Shown here: piece after piece, positions 39,601 to 49,607 of the stretch
Position numbering within the stretch: the stretch's first letter is position 1
Layout: each line of letters opens with the position of its first letter
NCBI GenBank assembly: GCA_036674765.1
Contig: JARVKI010000023.1
Coordinates: 186,001 to 250,000 of the forward strand
Reading direction: 5' to 3'
Source: Seiridium cupressi
Taxonomy: Eukaryota; Ascomycota; Sordariomycetes; Amphisphaeriales; Sporocadaceae
Length of the DNA stretch: 64,000 nt
The notes under the pieces: model-generated
What the model was told of the DNA's origin: nothing
Databases searched by the model: none
The model's input: the letters and a program-made list of their open reading frames with translations, nothing else
Program-made: the position numbers and the translations under genes

Positions 39601-41468
39601 ATACCTCACCGGAAGCGGATGGCAAACTGATCGCTGCTGACACCATCACTGTTGCTACTGAAATGGGTGCGCCGACGATCACACTGTAGCTCGGTGTAGC
39701 TCGGAGCACCTCCATCGGCCTTCTCGGGCGTAGAAGTATGAAGCTAAGCTCCGTTTCATTGAAACGAGGCATCCGAAAACAGGGAGTTGAGCATTTGCAG
39801 CTTCAAATTTCGGTTGAAAACATGCGTATTCCCTTAGTCTTACTTAAAATTCACCTTACAGAGTAGATGGAAAGACGCCCAGTTTATTGCCCTGCAATTC
39901 GCCTCCTTACTCCTTCACGGTACCTCAACGACGACAGCAGCACAATGCAAACTGTACTTCCGACTCATTCTAGTCATCCTGGCCATTACATGTGGTTTGA
40001 TAGATATCAACAGCTTGCGTACTCGCGGCCTCAGAAGATACTACCGCAAATGTCCTACCTTTCACCAAGTTGCCTAATATCAAGTTCCTCACTTCCTCAT
40101 CACTTCCAGCTTCCTGGTGGTTGATGCCGCAAATCACTAGGATCCCTCATGTCGGATCTGCACTTCTCAGTTGACAATGTCACTGAAGTACATTTACTGT
40201 ATAATTAGACTGCTTTAAAGAGCAGATTCTCATATTTCCTTATGGCCCAACTCTCGTGGTTCTTGAGAGCCGATATTACAAGCATTAGCTACATATCTAC
40301 AAGGTGAAACCACCTTCAGGAATACTAGGGCAAAACTCAGCAACGAAGCACATCTATATCCTTTCTAGCACAAGACGATTGAGGTACGTGCAACTATGTG
40401 GTCTATTTAGCGAGCTAGGTAGAACAAATGAAACACACGTCTAAATACCCTTTACCCTATAGGTAAGCTGAAGAGGGGAAATTACTTCAAGTTCCATTAC
40501 GCAGCATGAGATAGTAAACTGCTCCCCTGAATAAGTTTCCTCTCGCTCAAAAGTGAGGGAACACCCACTACTGAGAAATATCGTCGAAGGCGCCGGGGGT
40601 GTCTAAGGGCAGGAGATTGGCTACTTTGCCTCGGCCAGTATTACAGGCTTTATATATCTTTACGACAACGAGATATGACTCCTGTTCGGTATAACACCAT
40701 TTCCTTGTCCCACTTTGTGCGTATTTTGGTGCAGTGGAAAGGTTTTGGCGTACTGCCTTTGTCGTTTCGGTGTGGCAGAATCCATGAGTTTGCCCAGAGA
40801 CAGTGAGTAATGGGGTAGTTTGCACGCCTCACACCCTTTGCTCATCAACCATGTCCCGATGTCCCTAGGTTTTGAGACGGTAATTTGTGCATGGACCGAC
40901 AATACTCGTTAGCCATGTAGTTGCAGTATATTTATTAGTTGCCTGTCTTTCGCTACTATCATTCCAGGAGGCCTACACGATATTTTCATACTGTAGCCGT
41001 TAGTCATTAAAAAGAAGACGCTTGGTGCGGATTGAGAATGAACGTGTGGTGTGGCATTGCTTGGTGGCCATTATTCCTTCTAATCTATTACTCATCAAAA
41101 TACTAGAACAACGTGTTTGTCGCTCCCCGAGGCTGATTGGCAGATATGGTTATAATAATTGCCCTTGTTAAAAACTAGCCTTCACTTCATAAGCATTATA
41201 CTTGATATATAGGCAGTATACACAAAACGAAGTAGTATAATTTTCAGGACAAACATTTTGTAAATCAATTTATTGAATGTTCTATTGTATTGAACGGTAA
41301 GAGTCGGCTTTGGAGCTAAAGATAGAAAGAAGGTAATAGTCGCCGAAGCTGAAGATAGACGAAAAATGACAGCTGTCGAAAATAAGGGGGAAAAAGAGTG
41401 ACGGCGCTCAGGTTCAAATATTCAGATGTGGTTTCCACCAACCACTAATATTAGCACAGTTAAACCCC
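36656..41468. other. Long gene-poor region, no supported gene
   Basis: This is nearly 5 kb without a convincing gene. Frames of 80-156 codons at 37673-38260 and 38679-39149 overlap frames on the other strand and have no domains. From about 39.8 kb the sequence becomes AT-richer with few long frames. A 12-base tandem duplication lies at 37769-37794. The right end is the 3' flank of the GH26-like gene. Confidence 0.55.
37769..37794. repeat. Tandem duplication of ATGATACATGGT(T/C)
   Basis: Two adjacent 13-base copies differ only at the last base. It is a short local duplication in non-coding sequence, with no sign of mobile-element ends. Confidence 0.8.
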
Positions 41469-42597
41469 TTAAGCAAAGTTCGAGTCGAATTGGTCGATAT
41501 CAGCCTTAGATTGGCCATAGACGACGTAGAAGTTGGATTCCTTGTTATATCTAGCGATTATCAGCATCTTTGGGTAGGAAGGGAATGAAATAGATGAAAA
41601 CCTACTCGAACCACATGACACCTTTGTAGAGGGGATACGCGCTGAAGTCGCTCATGGTGAGAGTCTTGGCCCAGGCGAGCTTCTGTGTCTCAGTGCAACC
41701 ACTACATGCCGTCTCGCCGATCAGGAAAGGCTTCCCGTATGGCTCAACGTACTCCTGGTAGAAGGAGCCAAACTGGCTGACCCAACTGTCACTGGATTTG
41801 CTGCCATCGACGTAGTGGTCAATACCCATGATGTCGATGTCCGACGCAGCGGGAAGCCAGTTCTTGATGTCATCGTCCCCGTTCAAGTTTGGGCAGAAGT
41901 ACATGTAGCAGCCTTTAATGCTGCGGCAGACCTTCGCCACATTGGCCCACGCCGTCTTGAATTCGGCGTAGTTCGTGCCGCCCGGGTACGCCGGGCTTCC
42001 ACAGCCTGGTCTGCCGTAGCAGTTGACCTCGTGTGCAAATCGCAGATACACAGGGATATTCTTCTCGGTGTACACCTTGACTGCGTTACCGATCTTGTTG
42101 GCCAAATCGGCGTCCACCTGATTCCAGGTAACGCCCGTCGGCATGACGGCTGGTACCATGACAGCGCCGTCTGTAAGACCAGTTTTCCTATCAAGATCCC
42201 AGCGTCAGTAAGTGTCGCACGTGAAAGATATTCGGCAATTCGAAGACAAATCAGGGAGAAGGCTTTCAGGATGCCGAAAATCAGGGGCCATTTTCCCGAA
42301 ATAGCTCAGAATCACGTACCCGGTGAAGTCAGAACCGTCATACGAGCTGCTTTGGATGTGCGAGTAATCGCCAAAGAAGCAGCCTGGTTTGCCGGTGTCT
42401 TTGTGCAGCGCAGCCATAGTGACCGCGCCATTGCTCGAGTCGTCAGGAAGCCAGCCCCAGTGGATGCCGTTGTAGGATGTCATGCATCCTGTGGGGACTT
42501 GAGGCAGGTCGACAGCTCGCTCAACCTTATCAGCGACAGGCGATGAATTAGCCTTCGCCACAAGGACGGCGATTGCGGCACAGATTGCGGTCTTCAT
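41469..42597 (-). CDS. Secreted GH26-like glycoside hydrolase (endo-mannanase-like)
   Basis: Three exons, 42597..42320, 42187..41606 and 41550..41469, encode 313 residues. Intron 1 is 132 nt (GTACGT..GATAG) and intron 2 is 54 nt (GTAGGT..GCTAG, with a CTGAT branch site). The splices join SDFTG|KTGLTDGAV and MWF|EYNKES in frame. Residues 1-18 form a signal peptide. The (beta/alpha)8 clan A-type features are VPAVMPTG, LRFAHEVNCYG with the presumed acid/base Glu146, SDIDIMGIDHY, and PFLIGETACSG with the presumed nucleophile Glu251. The spacing and the His-Glu pair fit family GH26 (beta-mannanase and related glucanases), though a neighbouring GH family is possible. Several cysteines suggest disulfides in a secreted enzyme. 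It is intact, although the region around it is decaying. Confidence 0.8.
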
Positions 42598-42826
42598 TTT
42601 ACTGCAGGGGTATGATAGATACCACACTATCTGAAATATGAACTGGATGAAGCTGTAAGGAGTTGGAGATCGAGTTTGTTGATGAAGTTAACATGCTGAA
42701 GTTGAGAATATTGTGACATTTATATTGTTGGAGAAACCGTCGCTTAGTAAGATTATACCGTAGTTCCCGTCAGGCAGTATACGGCGTCGATTGGCCAAGC
42801 AGGGTCGAGCATGCAGATATCATTCG

Positions 42827-43225
42827 ATGAAGACTGGCGTCTTACCTCATCGACCTCGAGTTCTAATCGATATGGCCGGCAGCATGCTTGCTAACCACGA
42901 ATTGCACTTTGGCCTGGACGCGGCCTCTGGAGGATCGATCAACTTGCCTGCCGCTGCCAAATATAGACATGATTTTCTCAGCTCGTTGACTTCGGTTTTA
43001 AAATGGCTACGTCTGGCTGCATGACTAACGCGCTCGAATCGCATCTTGGTCTACATGCAGATCCTGGAGGACCAGTTCAGCCCGATATTCGTGAATACCC
43101 GTACGGCTAAGGGAATTGTGGATAGTGATTGGATGCCTTATAGCCGCATCACTGGTCCTTACATGCATCGTCTGCCCGGAGTTCCGACCGTTGGTAGACT
43201 AAAAATAGAACAAAACTCTCTCTAA
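42827..43225 (+). pseudogene. Coding relic of unknown family with one internal TGA
   Basis: One frame runs from ATG at 42827 to TAA at 43223-43225, broken only by TGA at 43022-43024. The two halves read as one protein: LIDMAGSMLANHELHFGL, INLPAAAKYRHDFLSSL, SVLKWLRLAA, then stop, then LTRSNRILVYMQILEDQF and DSDWMPYSRITGPYMHRLPG. The TGA could come from CGA (Arg) by one C-to-T change. I do not recognise the family. It starts only 230 bases from the GH26-like gene and is divergent from it. It may be the end of a longer gene whose other exons are gone. Confidence 0.4.
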
Positions 43226-45248
43226 AGGAAATACGCTTGACCAACACGAAGGTCCCTATTGGCATACAATCTCACTTGAGCTTTTAAGATCTGCTGAACA
43301 GGAATCAATGCGGGAGATCAACATAAAAGTCTTAGTAAGACATAATCGGTGCAACTCCACAATACCATGGGCTTTTCCCAAAAAGTTAAACCCTTTTCAA
43401 CGGCAGTTGAAGACACCAACCAGAATGTGCGACTTTCGGTCATCCGCTGATCTTGGCGGAACACTTCGCGAAATACCTCCCACCATAAACGTTCTCATTG
43501 TCCGCTTTAGCTGCAAAAGTACTCGATCCATCAAGCTAGTAGAATATCAACAAAGCGTCATCAAGGTTCGGAATAGGTCTCGTATTGGTAAATACGAGGG
43601 TGATGTGTTTTTGGAGTGGGTGATACAAGTAGGAAGACAACGTAGAGCCGAATCGATCCGATGCCCACGGCATGTCTCTAGCCAATGTCAGGATAAGGTA
43701 AAGGAAGTATCTGATTCGAAGGCCTTGGTGTGTGGGACGATGCTAATGTGTGATAAGTCCATTTGGCTATTTTCTTGGTATTCGTGATTATCATTGACAT
43801 CACCTGGCTCGATAATCTATTGCGGCGCTTGCATCCCGGCCGATTGCAGCATATTTCTAAGCGCGCGTAGTACGCTTTGTCCTTTCTCTGTTGGTGAGCT
43901 GGGAGTATGAAGCCATAGTTTTCCTTTATCTAGTGGAAGTTTTAATGCATCTGATTTACTATTACAAGCTTCAAGATACTACTCGGTGTACTTGAGTTTA
44001 TTATCAACGAATGACGAACAAGCCTGTTCTAGTGCTAGTGGTTATGCTCCCTTTGTGGTGTGGATAGCAAATATGGACTAGATCCTTTCCCCTGCGCTGC
44101 GTTCATTCATACATGGTCCTTTTATAGTTCGAATGTCGAATACCATACCCGTGGGTCTTGTGGATTTATGGCCCTGACTATAATTCTGGATTTGTAGAGT
44201 TCGTATTGGAGTGTAGTCAACGAGCTATCCAGATTTATGCTTCGTTGTTCATATTAATTTAGATATTGCTACGTGCTCTCACGACGATGGTGTCAATAGC
44301 TTCGGTATATTCGCTGTTGGGACCCGACTCTTCTGATGCCGCTGGCTGACGATGCCATCGCTGATCGTCCACTCTTCTGCCCTGGCTTCGTTGGCTACCT
44401 ATTTCAATTCCGTGAAATGATGTTTATTTTCCACGGCTGAAAATCGGTCTGTACTTGCAATAAATTACGTTCTCATGATTTTCGGGCCTGGATAAACTAT
44501 ATGGTACATGAGGCGCGTGCTATACGCTGCCTACACCCTGGTTATTTCATCTTTCTTCACTGGACACTGCCCACCATTGCGACTGGCGTAATTTTGACGA
44601 TTACCTTACCTACCCTTGTACGTCATTCTCGTGACGCGTGCTTGTTATGTGAATTTGAAGCATAGTATATGTAGCCATGCTATTCGTGCCTTACACTGGA
44701 TATGTATCGACTGAGCGCGGCCGAGAGCTAAATGTGAGCATCGAACAATGCGATCATTCGAGTTAATTGCCAAATTCAAGTTCCTCTAGGACACAAGAAT
44801 GCTCAAGAAGAAAGGAAATGTTTTTGAATGGAGAAATGGGCGGGACACCCCGTATTGACCGCTGGCCTTTTCCAGGAACAGGTCTATCCTAATCTCTGGT
44901 TCACTCACGATTTTGCTCAGCACCGGACTGCGTTGGGGGAGCGATACCTTTAGTGGGTTGGTGCATCCGCGCTTGTCAGTCCAGACACAAGACTTCCAAA
45001 AACGCCTTTTCAGCCCTCGAGATCTAGGTTAGTCAGTCAGGAGGGCCTAGTCACCGAAAGGGACATGCCAAGAACAAACTTGTCTTAATAGTCTCCCAGC
45101 GACCTCTCGAGGACAAGCCGGGCTTCTAAGGGGCTACCTGCACCCCTGCATTCCTCATTTTTAGTATTGCTAATTGTTGGTGATCCATTATTAATTGTTG
45201 ACCATAAATTGTTGATCGTTAACTTCTAACCATCACCCAAAGTGAGAT
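43226..45248. other. AT-rich gene-poor region, no supported gene
   Basis: Only one long frame occurs (43308-43787, plus, 159 codons) and it has no domain or signal peptide. The rest has no frame worth noting. A cluster of AATTGTTG-like repeats lies at about 45168-45222, just upstream of the Ser/Thr-rich gene. Confidence 0.5.
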
Positions 45249-46019
45249 TTGAATCTCTCCTTGTGCTCCGCAGCTACGACGTTGCTGGCGGGATGTGCTC
45301 GACACTCGACCCTGTCCGAGTTTCCTACATCCTCTAGAGTGTTAAAATACTCGGTGACATCTTCGTCTCCAAGTAACACCTCTACAGCCTTGTCGCAGGC
45401 TTCGTACCAAACGAGCACTGCTTCCGCCGAGGCCTCCCTATCGTCGAAGACTTCTGAAAGCTCAACTGCTTCGCCTGAAGCAACCACAACCTCTGCCTCA
45501 AGCAGTTTATCTGCCGTACAAGCTTGCCGCGTCAACTTCGTTCCCATTCGAAGATTCGAGACTGATGACAGTCCGGGGTGGAGTGGTGCTAATCTACAAG
45601 TGGTAGATGAAGATGCCGGATATGGTCTAGCAGCAGAGGGTGCCTATTTTGCTTTTGTGAACTGGGCTGCAATTCGAGACACATTTGACTTCATCCTCTA
45701 CCACGCGACAAGCGGCATCACAGGCACCAAGCTAGCATGCTCAGCAATACTCAAGAGTACGGGTTCGACGATCGCTGTCATATCGATCAGTATCAGCTTG
45801 ACAAGCTGCGCAATCATGGCAATGTACTTACGCGATGGGGCCGAAATTCTTTCAGGCGACGCATATATTATCGCTCTGTTAGATAAGCCTATGTATTTTT
45901 TCTTCATAATATCGGTATACTACGGTGCTGACAATGCGCATACTGGCGTGCCAGGGATGTATGCGGATTCATTCGGCTCCCTGGGCATTCCACCGTCGGT
46001 CATGGTCGTCAAATTATAA
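45249..46019 (+). CDS. Ser/Thr-rich, probably secreted protein with CBM-like C-terminal domain
   Basis: A single frame encodes 256 residues. Residues 1-30 are moderately hydrophobic but not a clean signal peptide, so the true N-terminus may be elsewhere. Residues 30-92 are a serine/threonine-rich linker (SSSPSNTSTALSQASYQTST and similar), as in O-glycosylated cell-wall proteins. From about 95, NFVPIRRFETDDSPGWSG, then EGAYFAFVN and later YYGADNAHTGVPGMYADSF, resemble the repeated beta-sandwich module of fungal secreted proteins that starts NPSFE..W (CBM4/9-like). The expected NPSFE is degraded to IRRFE, and internal stretches such as SISISLTSCAIMAM are unusually hydrophobic, so the gene could be ageing even though the frame is open. 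A donor- and acceptor-like pair just upstream (GTGAGATTTG..CCGCAG) hints at a lost or missed first exon. Confidence 0.45.
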   Translation: MNLSLCSAATTLLAGCARHSTLSEFPTSSRVLKYSVTSSSPSNTSTALSQASYQTSTASAEASLSSKTSESSTASPEATTTSASSSLSAVQACRVNFVPIRRFETDDSPGWSGANLQVVDEDAGYGLAAEGAYFAFVNWAAIRDTFDFILYHATSGITGTKLACSAILKSTGSTIAVISISISLTSCAIMAMYLRDGAEILSGDAYIIALLDKPMYFFFIISVYYGADNAHTGVPGMYADSFGSLGIPPSVMVVKL

Positions 46020-46288
46020 ATCCATACATGAACAGACGCGGCCCATTTACTACTCGCAATACATATAAGGCCAATTTCTCATACTACTAACGTAATGCGC
46101 ATGTTTGTGTGTACTACTGGTCGAAATAGCGTGTCAGAAATATAGTCCCCGAGCTGTAGTTGCACCACAAACGTTACTGTAGAAAGTACTAGGGTGCTCT
46201 GCGACCAACATTTTCCATCTACCATCTTTTGGATCCCCCCTCCTTTCTCGAGTAGGGGCGCGTCTCCCTTTGAAACCACAACGCTCCA

Positions 46289-48335
46289 ATGCCTGTCTCC
46301 CCAACGTCCAGGATACCCGCGACGAGCCTCCCGAACATCACATCGCTGCGAGAGGGCCTCGACTACGGCAATTCACATTTGACGCGCTGCAACGTGTTCT
46401 ATGACGATGTTCGGGGATTCCGGAAAAAGTTCCATACAAGCACCGGTCTGCCTGGGCCTGATCTTCACAACTGGAAGCTCAAGGAACACCAAGCCGGACT
46501 TGACGAGATGACGGCCGCCTACTTGGATCGTGACGGAAATGGGCCTCTATACTGGCCCGACTCTAGTTCTTCCGCCAATTTCAATAAACTACATTACTCG
46601 AAAGATCGAACAAGGTGTGTTTTACTGCAATTTCGCCCTGCCCGACTCGAGCTAAACAAGGGCCAGGATTAAGAGGCTGATGAAACAACTGTTTTTCCGC
46701 CTAAGCCAGCAGCAATACCGCAACAAAAGATACAAGAACAAGGATAAAATGAAGTCACCTGAACCTGAGCCACAACCAAGGGGGCGCAGCTCAGATGACC
46801 CAATTGATGTAGATGCTCTCCCACTAAGTCCAAGAGATGGTCCAGGAATCAAGTGCGTGTAACAATCACCGATCGTTTTGGAAAGCCCTCGTGTTGACGC
46901 ACTATCCAGTCTCGACGACCCCCAGCGTCCATCAAAGAACACCCCGGCCGCCAATGTCGTGAAGGCAGCATCAAGCAGCAAAAGAGGGGCGAAGGTGAAA
47001 GTTGAGAACCCAGACTCTGGAGATATCTATGAATTTCAAGAAACCCCCGAGCCCGAGCAAAGTGTATGTATCCGACCCCTCTCTAATCCCTTGCCGATGG
47101 CATGATACTTCCCGTCACCCTCCCCCTCCTTCTACCTCCTGTCTTCATCTCATCGTGGCAATCACCATGTTATCAATTATCTTTGTCTTTTTAGTCTTCG
47201 GTTCTTGGGAAACGAAGAGTCCCGCTCATTGTGATGTCTAGTCGAGAAATTCAATCCGACATGACAAGCAAACACCGAAACGGAAGCAGAATCCTCTCAC
47301 GCCAGATCATGCGGGAAAACGCTCAAGGCCACCTAATGGCAGCCCCGGGAAGAACACTGACCCTCCTCTCAACCCTTCCTAATCGCCGAAAACGCCAGCA
47401 AGGCGGTCATCGGACCGACCGAGGAAGACAGTACGCAAGGAGGACTACGTCCCTTCGGGCGATCCTGACGAGTTCCTTCAGAGACTGAACTCTGAAGAGA
47501 CTCCTGCTACCTCTTCAGATGCCCCCAGACGACCAGAGGTTCTGCTAAAAGATGATTCTCTTTGGATCCATCAGGAAAACCGCCGGGAAGAACTTGTTAC
47601 CAAGACCGAGCAACTCGAACAACGAAGGAACAGCATCGGAGTCTCCCTACACAGCAGACAAGCCCAATGCAGATGAGCAAGGAGCCTGCTCACCGAAGTT
47701 TCCTCCGCGTGGAGAATCTAGCGCAGGGGTATCTGCATTGAAGTCACATACAGAGAAACAATTCATGCAGGCGAAGCTCGATCATATAACACCCGGACAA
47801 AGGCCGTCCAACTTTCCTCTAGAGTTCAACCAAACCAATGCCAAGGCAAACACAGATGCTCGCCCTCAGGGCAAGGTGCTAATGGCTGCTATGGAAACCA
47901 CAGAAGGGCTTCGGCAGGAAAGCGAGAAGCCTGACGCGCCACGGCCTCGAGCTTTGCCCAAGCCGGTGATCGAGTTCATCTAATCGTATAATACTGTCGC
48001 GTACCCCAATCTACTCCTATAGATCATGGAATCCGACAAGGAAGCTTGAAGAAACTTCTCTTGCCCAAATTATAGAAGAGCTGGGGCTCGCGGCGGATGC
48101 GAAGGGTATCATATTTACCGCCGAAGGGCCTAATTTTAGGGCCGTGGAGGAGGTACTCCGGGACGACGAGATCAGGTTTAGTTCTTTCATCAAACAGATC
48201 AAGAGGGCGATACGGGGACTTCTCATGAGTGGGCGTGGAGTGAATTCTCCTATAGTGTTTGACATGGAGATTGAACCGATGCGAGGAGATTCCACAAAAG
48301 GAGACGGGGAGTTTGATGATGACTTTACAATTTGA
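46289..48335 (+). pseudogene. Broken multi-exon gene for a charged, probably nuclear protein
   Basis: Exon 1 (46289..46614) and exon 2 (from 46667) join cleanly over a 52-nt intron (GTGTGT..GCCAG, GCTAAAC branch site), reading SKDRTRIKRLMKQLFFRLSQ. The frame then meets TAA at 46860-46862 and continues coding-like to a second intron (47064..47194, GTATGT..TTTAG). After this the coding signal moves to another frame near 47262, which holds a TAA in PS*SPKTPARR, and moves back near 47645. The last part (about 48047-48335) ends in an acidic tail (GDGEFDDDFTI). The product was rich in basic and proline segments (TPKRKQNPLTPDHAGKRSRP) and acidic patches, with an N-terminal FYDDVRGFRKKFHTSTGLPG segment. 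I do not know the family. Two stops and two apparent frame changes indicate a pseudogene; extra short introns or assembly errors are the alternatives. Confidence 0.55.
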
Positions 48336-48922
48336 TTTATCCCTAGTCTGAGAATAACTAGAACATTTGGATACACGTGGTCTGAGTATACTTGAGTGAG
48401 CCAAGCTCAGCCTCGCTCTAGCTAAGACATATACCGGTTAACGGCGAGTCGCCAAGTGATCTACTACATCATACTCGACGAACTAATACTCAGTAAGCGT
48501 ATCGTGTGTGGAGTTTTCCCTACGTAGCCTTGAAGAACGCATAAAGCAAACTCATATGCATACCGCTTCTAAAACAAGATTCTGATACTAAAAGTCTAGT
48601 CGGAACAAACCCCAATGACACGACAGTACTCCTCAAACACTTATCTACGTGGCCTAAATCCCCATGAGACTTGGAAGTTCATTATAGGACCCCGAAGTTG
48701 AACATGTCATGCGTTGTTTCAACTGTTCTTTGTGATCTTGCAGGAGCACGCCCGGTGTATCAGGCTTAGTCACTTTTGTTGGCAGCTCTACCTTTGAATA
48801 GATGTTAATATAAATAGTTACTGCTCCTGCTGCTAGGGGCGCATTTCTCATACTCAGAAACCATAGCAACTCAGTTCCTGATATTGCCATCATCCGGAAC
48901 TTGCTCTACCTCCACAATAAGA
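48336..48922. other. Intergenic region, no gene seen
   Basis: AT-rich spacer between the broken gene and the next small ORF. Only one short frame occurs (48654-48893, minus, 79 codons), with no domain. Confidence 0.6.
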
Positions 48923-49420
48923 ATGGACAACAACCAACACACCACCATGTCACGATCGCACTCGCCAGGTAGTAACAATTCATCGTTCGTCATCTGCCTA
49001 GTCTGCGGCTTTTGGGTACCGATCAGGTATGTTCACGCCTCAGAAAGGCCTCTGAACCGGGGCACGACGCCAGTGTGCTTCGATGCATGCAAACAGCACG
49101 GCTTATACCTCCACAGCAGCCGACGAGAGTCTTCAAGCACGCAGAGAACAGAGGCTGAAGGAGGCCTTTCTTCCTCGTTAACGTCGGCGTCTCCTGAGAT
49201 TATAGCTTCCCTTCTGATTACGCCAGCAGAAAAAAATGCCATTCTAGCGATGGTCGAGCAGATCGAGCGCGACCTCCGCGGTGGCATCGCGCAGTTGCAT
49301 GCAATTATCCGAAGTGGTGATCGCACGAAGACCAAGCTTGTCGATCTTGGCCGCCAGCTTGATGCAGTCATGGAGTTGTTGGCCGGATTGGGCATGCGAC
49401 TGAATCGGATTGGCGTTTGA
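48923..49420 (+). CDS. Hypothetical small protein with cysteine pairs and C-terminal helix
   Basis: An intact frame of 165 residues. The ATG at 48923 (context AAGAATGG) is preferred to the in-frame ATG 39 bases upstream. The N-terminus is polar. A segment with ICLVCGFW followed by VCFDACKQHG has two cysteine pairs, spaced C-x2-C and C-x3-C, that might bind zinc. Residues about 95-165 form an amphipathic helical region (ILAMVEQIERDLRGGIAQLH, VDLGRQLDAVMELLAGLGMR), possibly a coiled coil. I do not recognise the family. It lies between two pseudogenes, so its expression is uncertain; the open frame and periodic helix argue that it is or was real. Confidence 0.45.
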   Translation: MDNNQHTTMSRSHSPGSNNSSFVICLVCGFWVPIRYVHASERPLNRGTTPVCFDACKQHGLYLHSSRRESSSTQRTEAEGGLSSSLTSASPEIIASLLITPAEKNAILAMVEQIERDLRGGIAQLHAIIRSGDRTKTKLVDLGRQLDAVMELLAGLGMRLNRIGV

Positions 49421-49607
49421 TCTGCAGCTCATTATTCGCCAAGTACCGCAATACTTCCCCGTCGTTAGTTTGTTGACACACAATCGTGTGACGATCTCGT
49501 ATGGAATTTCAGCTACATTGTAGGGTAACACAGTAGCTAGTAATAGAGGCCGCGCTCTGGTCTGAGTCTTACTTTTAGGCCAGAATAACATCATCTCTGC
49601 CGTACGT

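Noticed and set aside
45235..45270. Palindromic GAGATTTGAATCTC-like segment resembling part of a tRNA T-arm.
   Set aside because: No acceptor stem, anticodon arm or A/B box spacing around it; not a tRNA.
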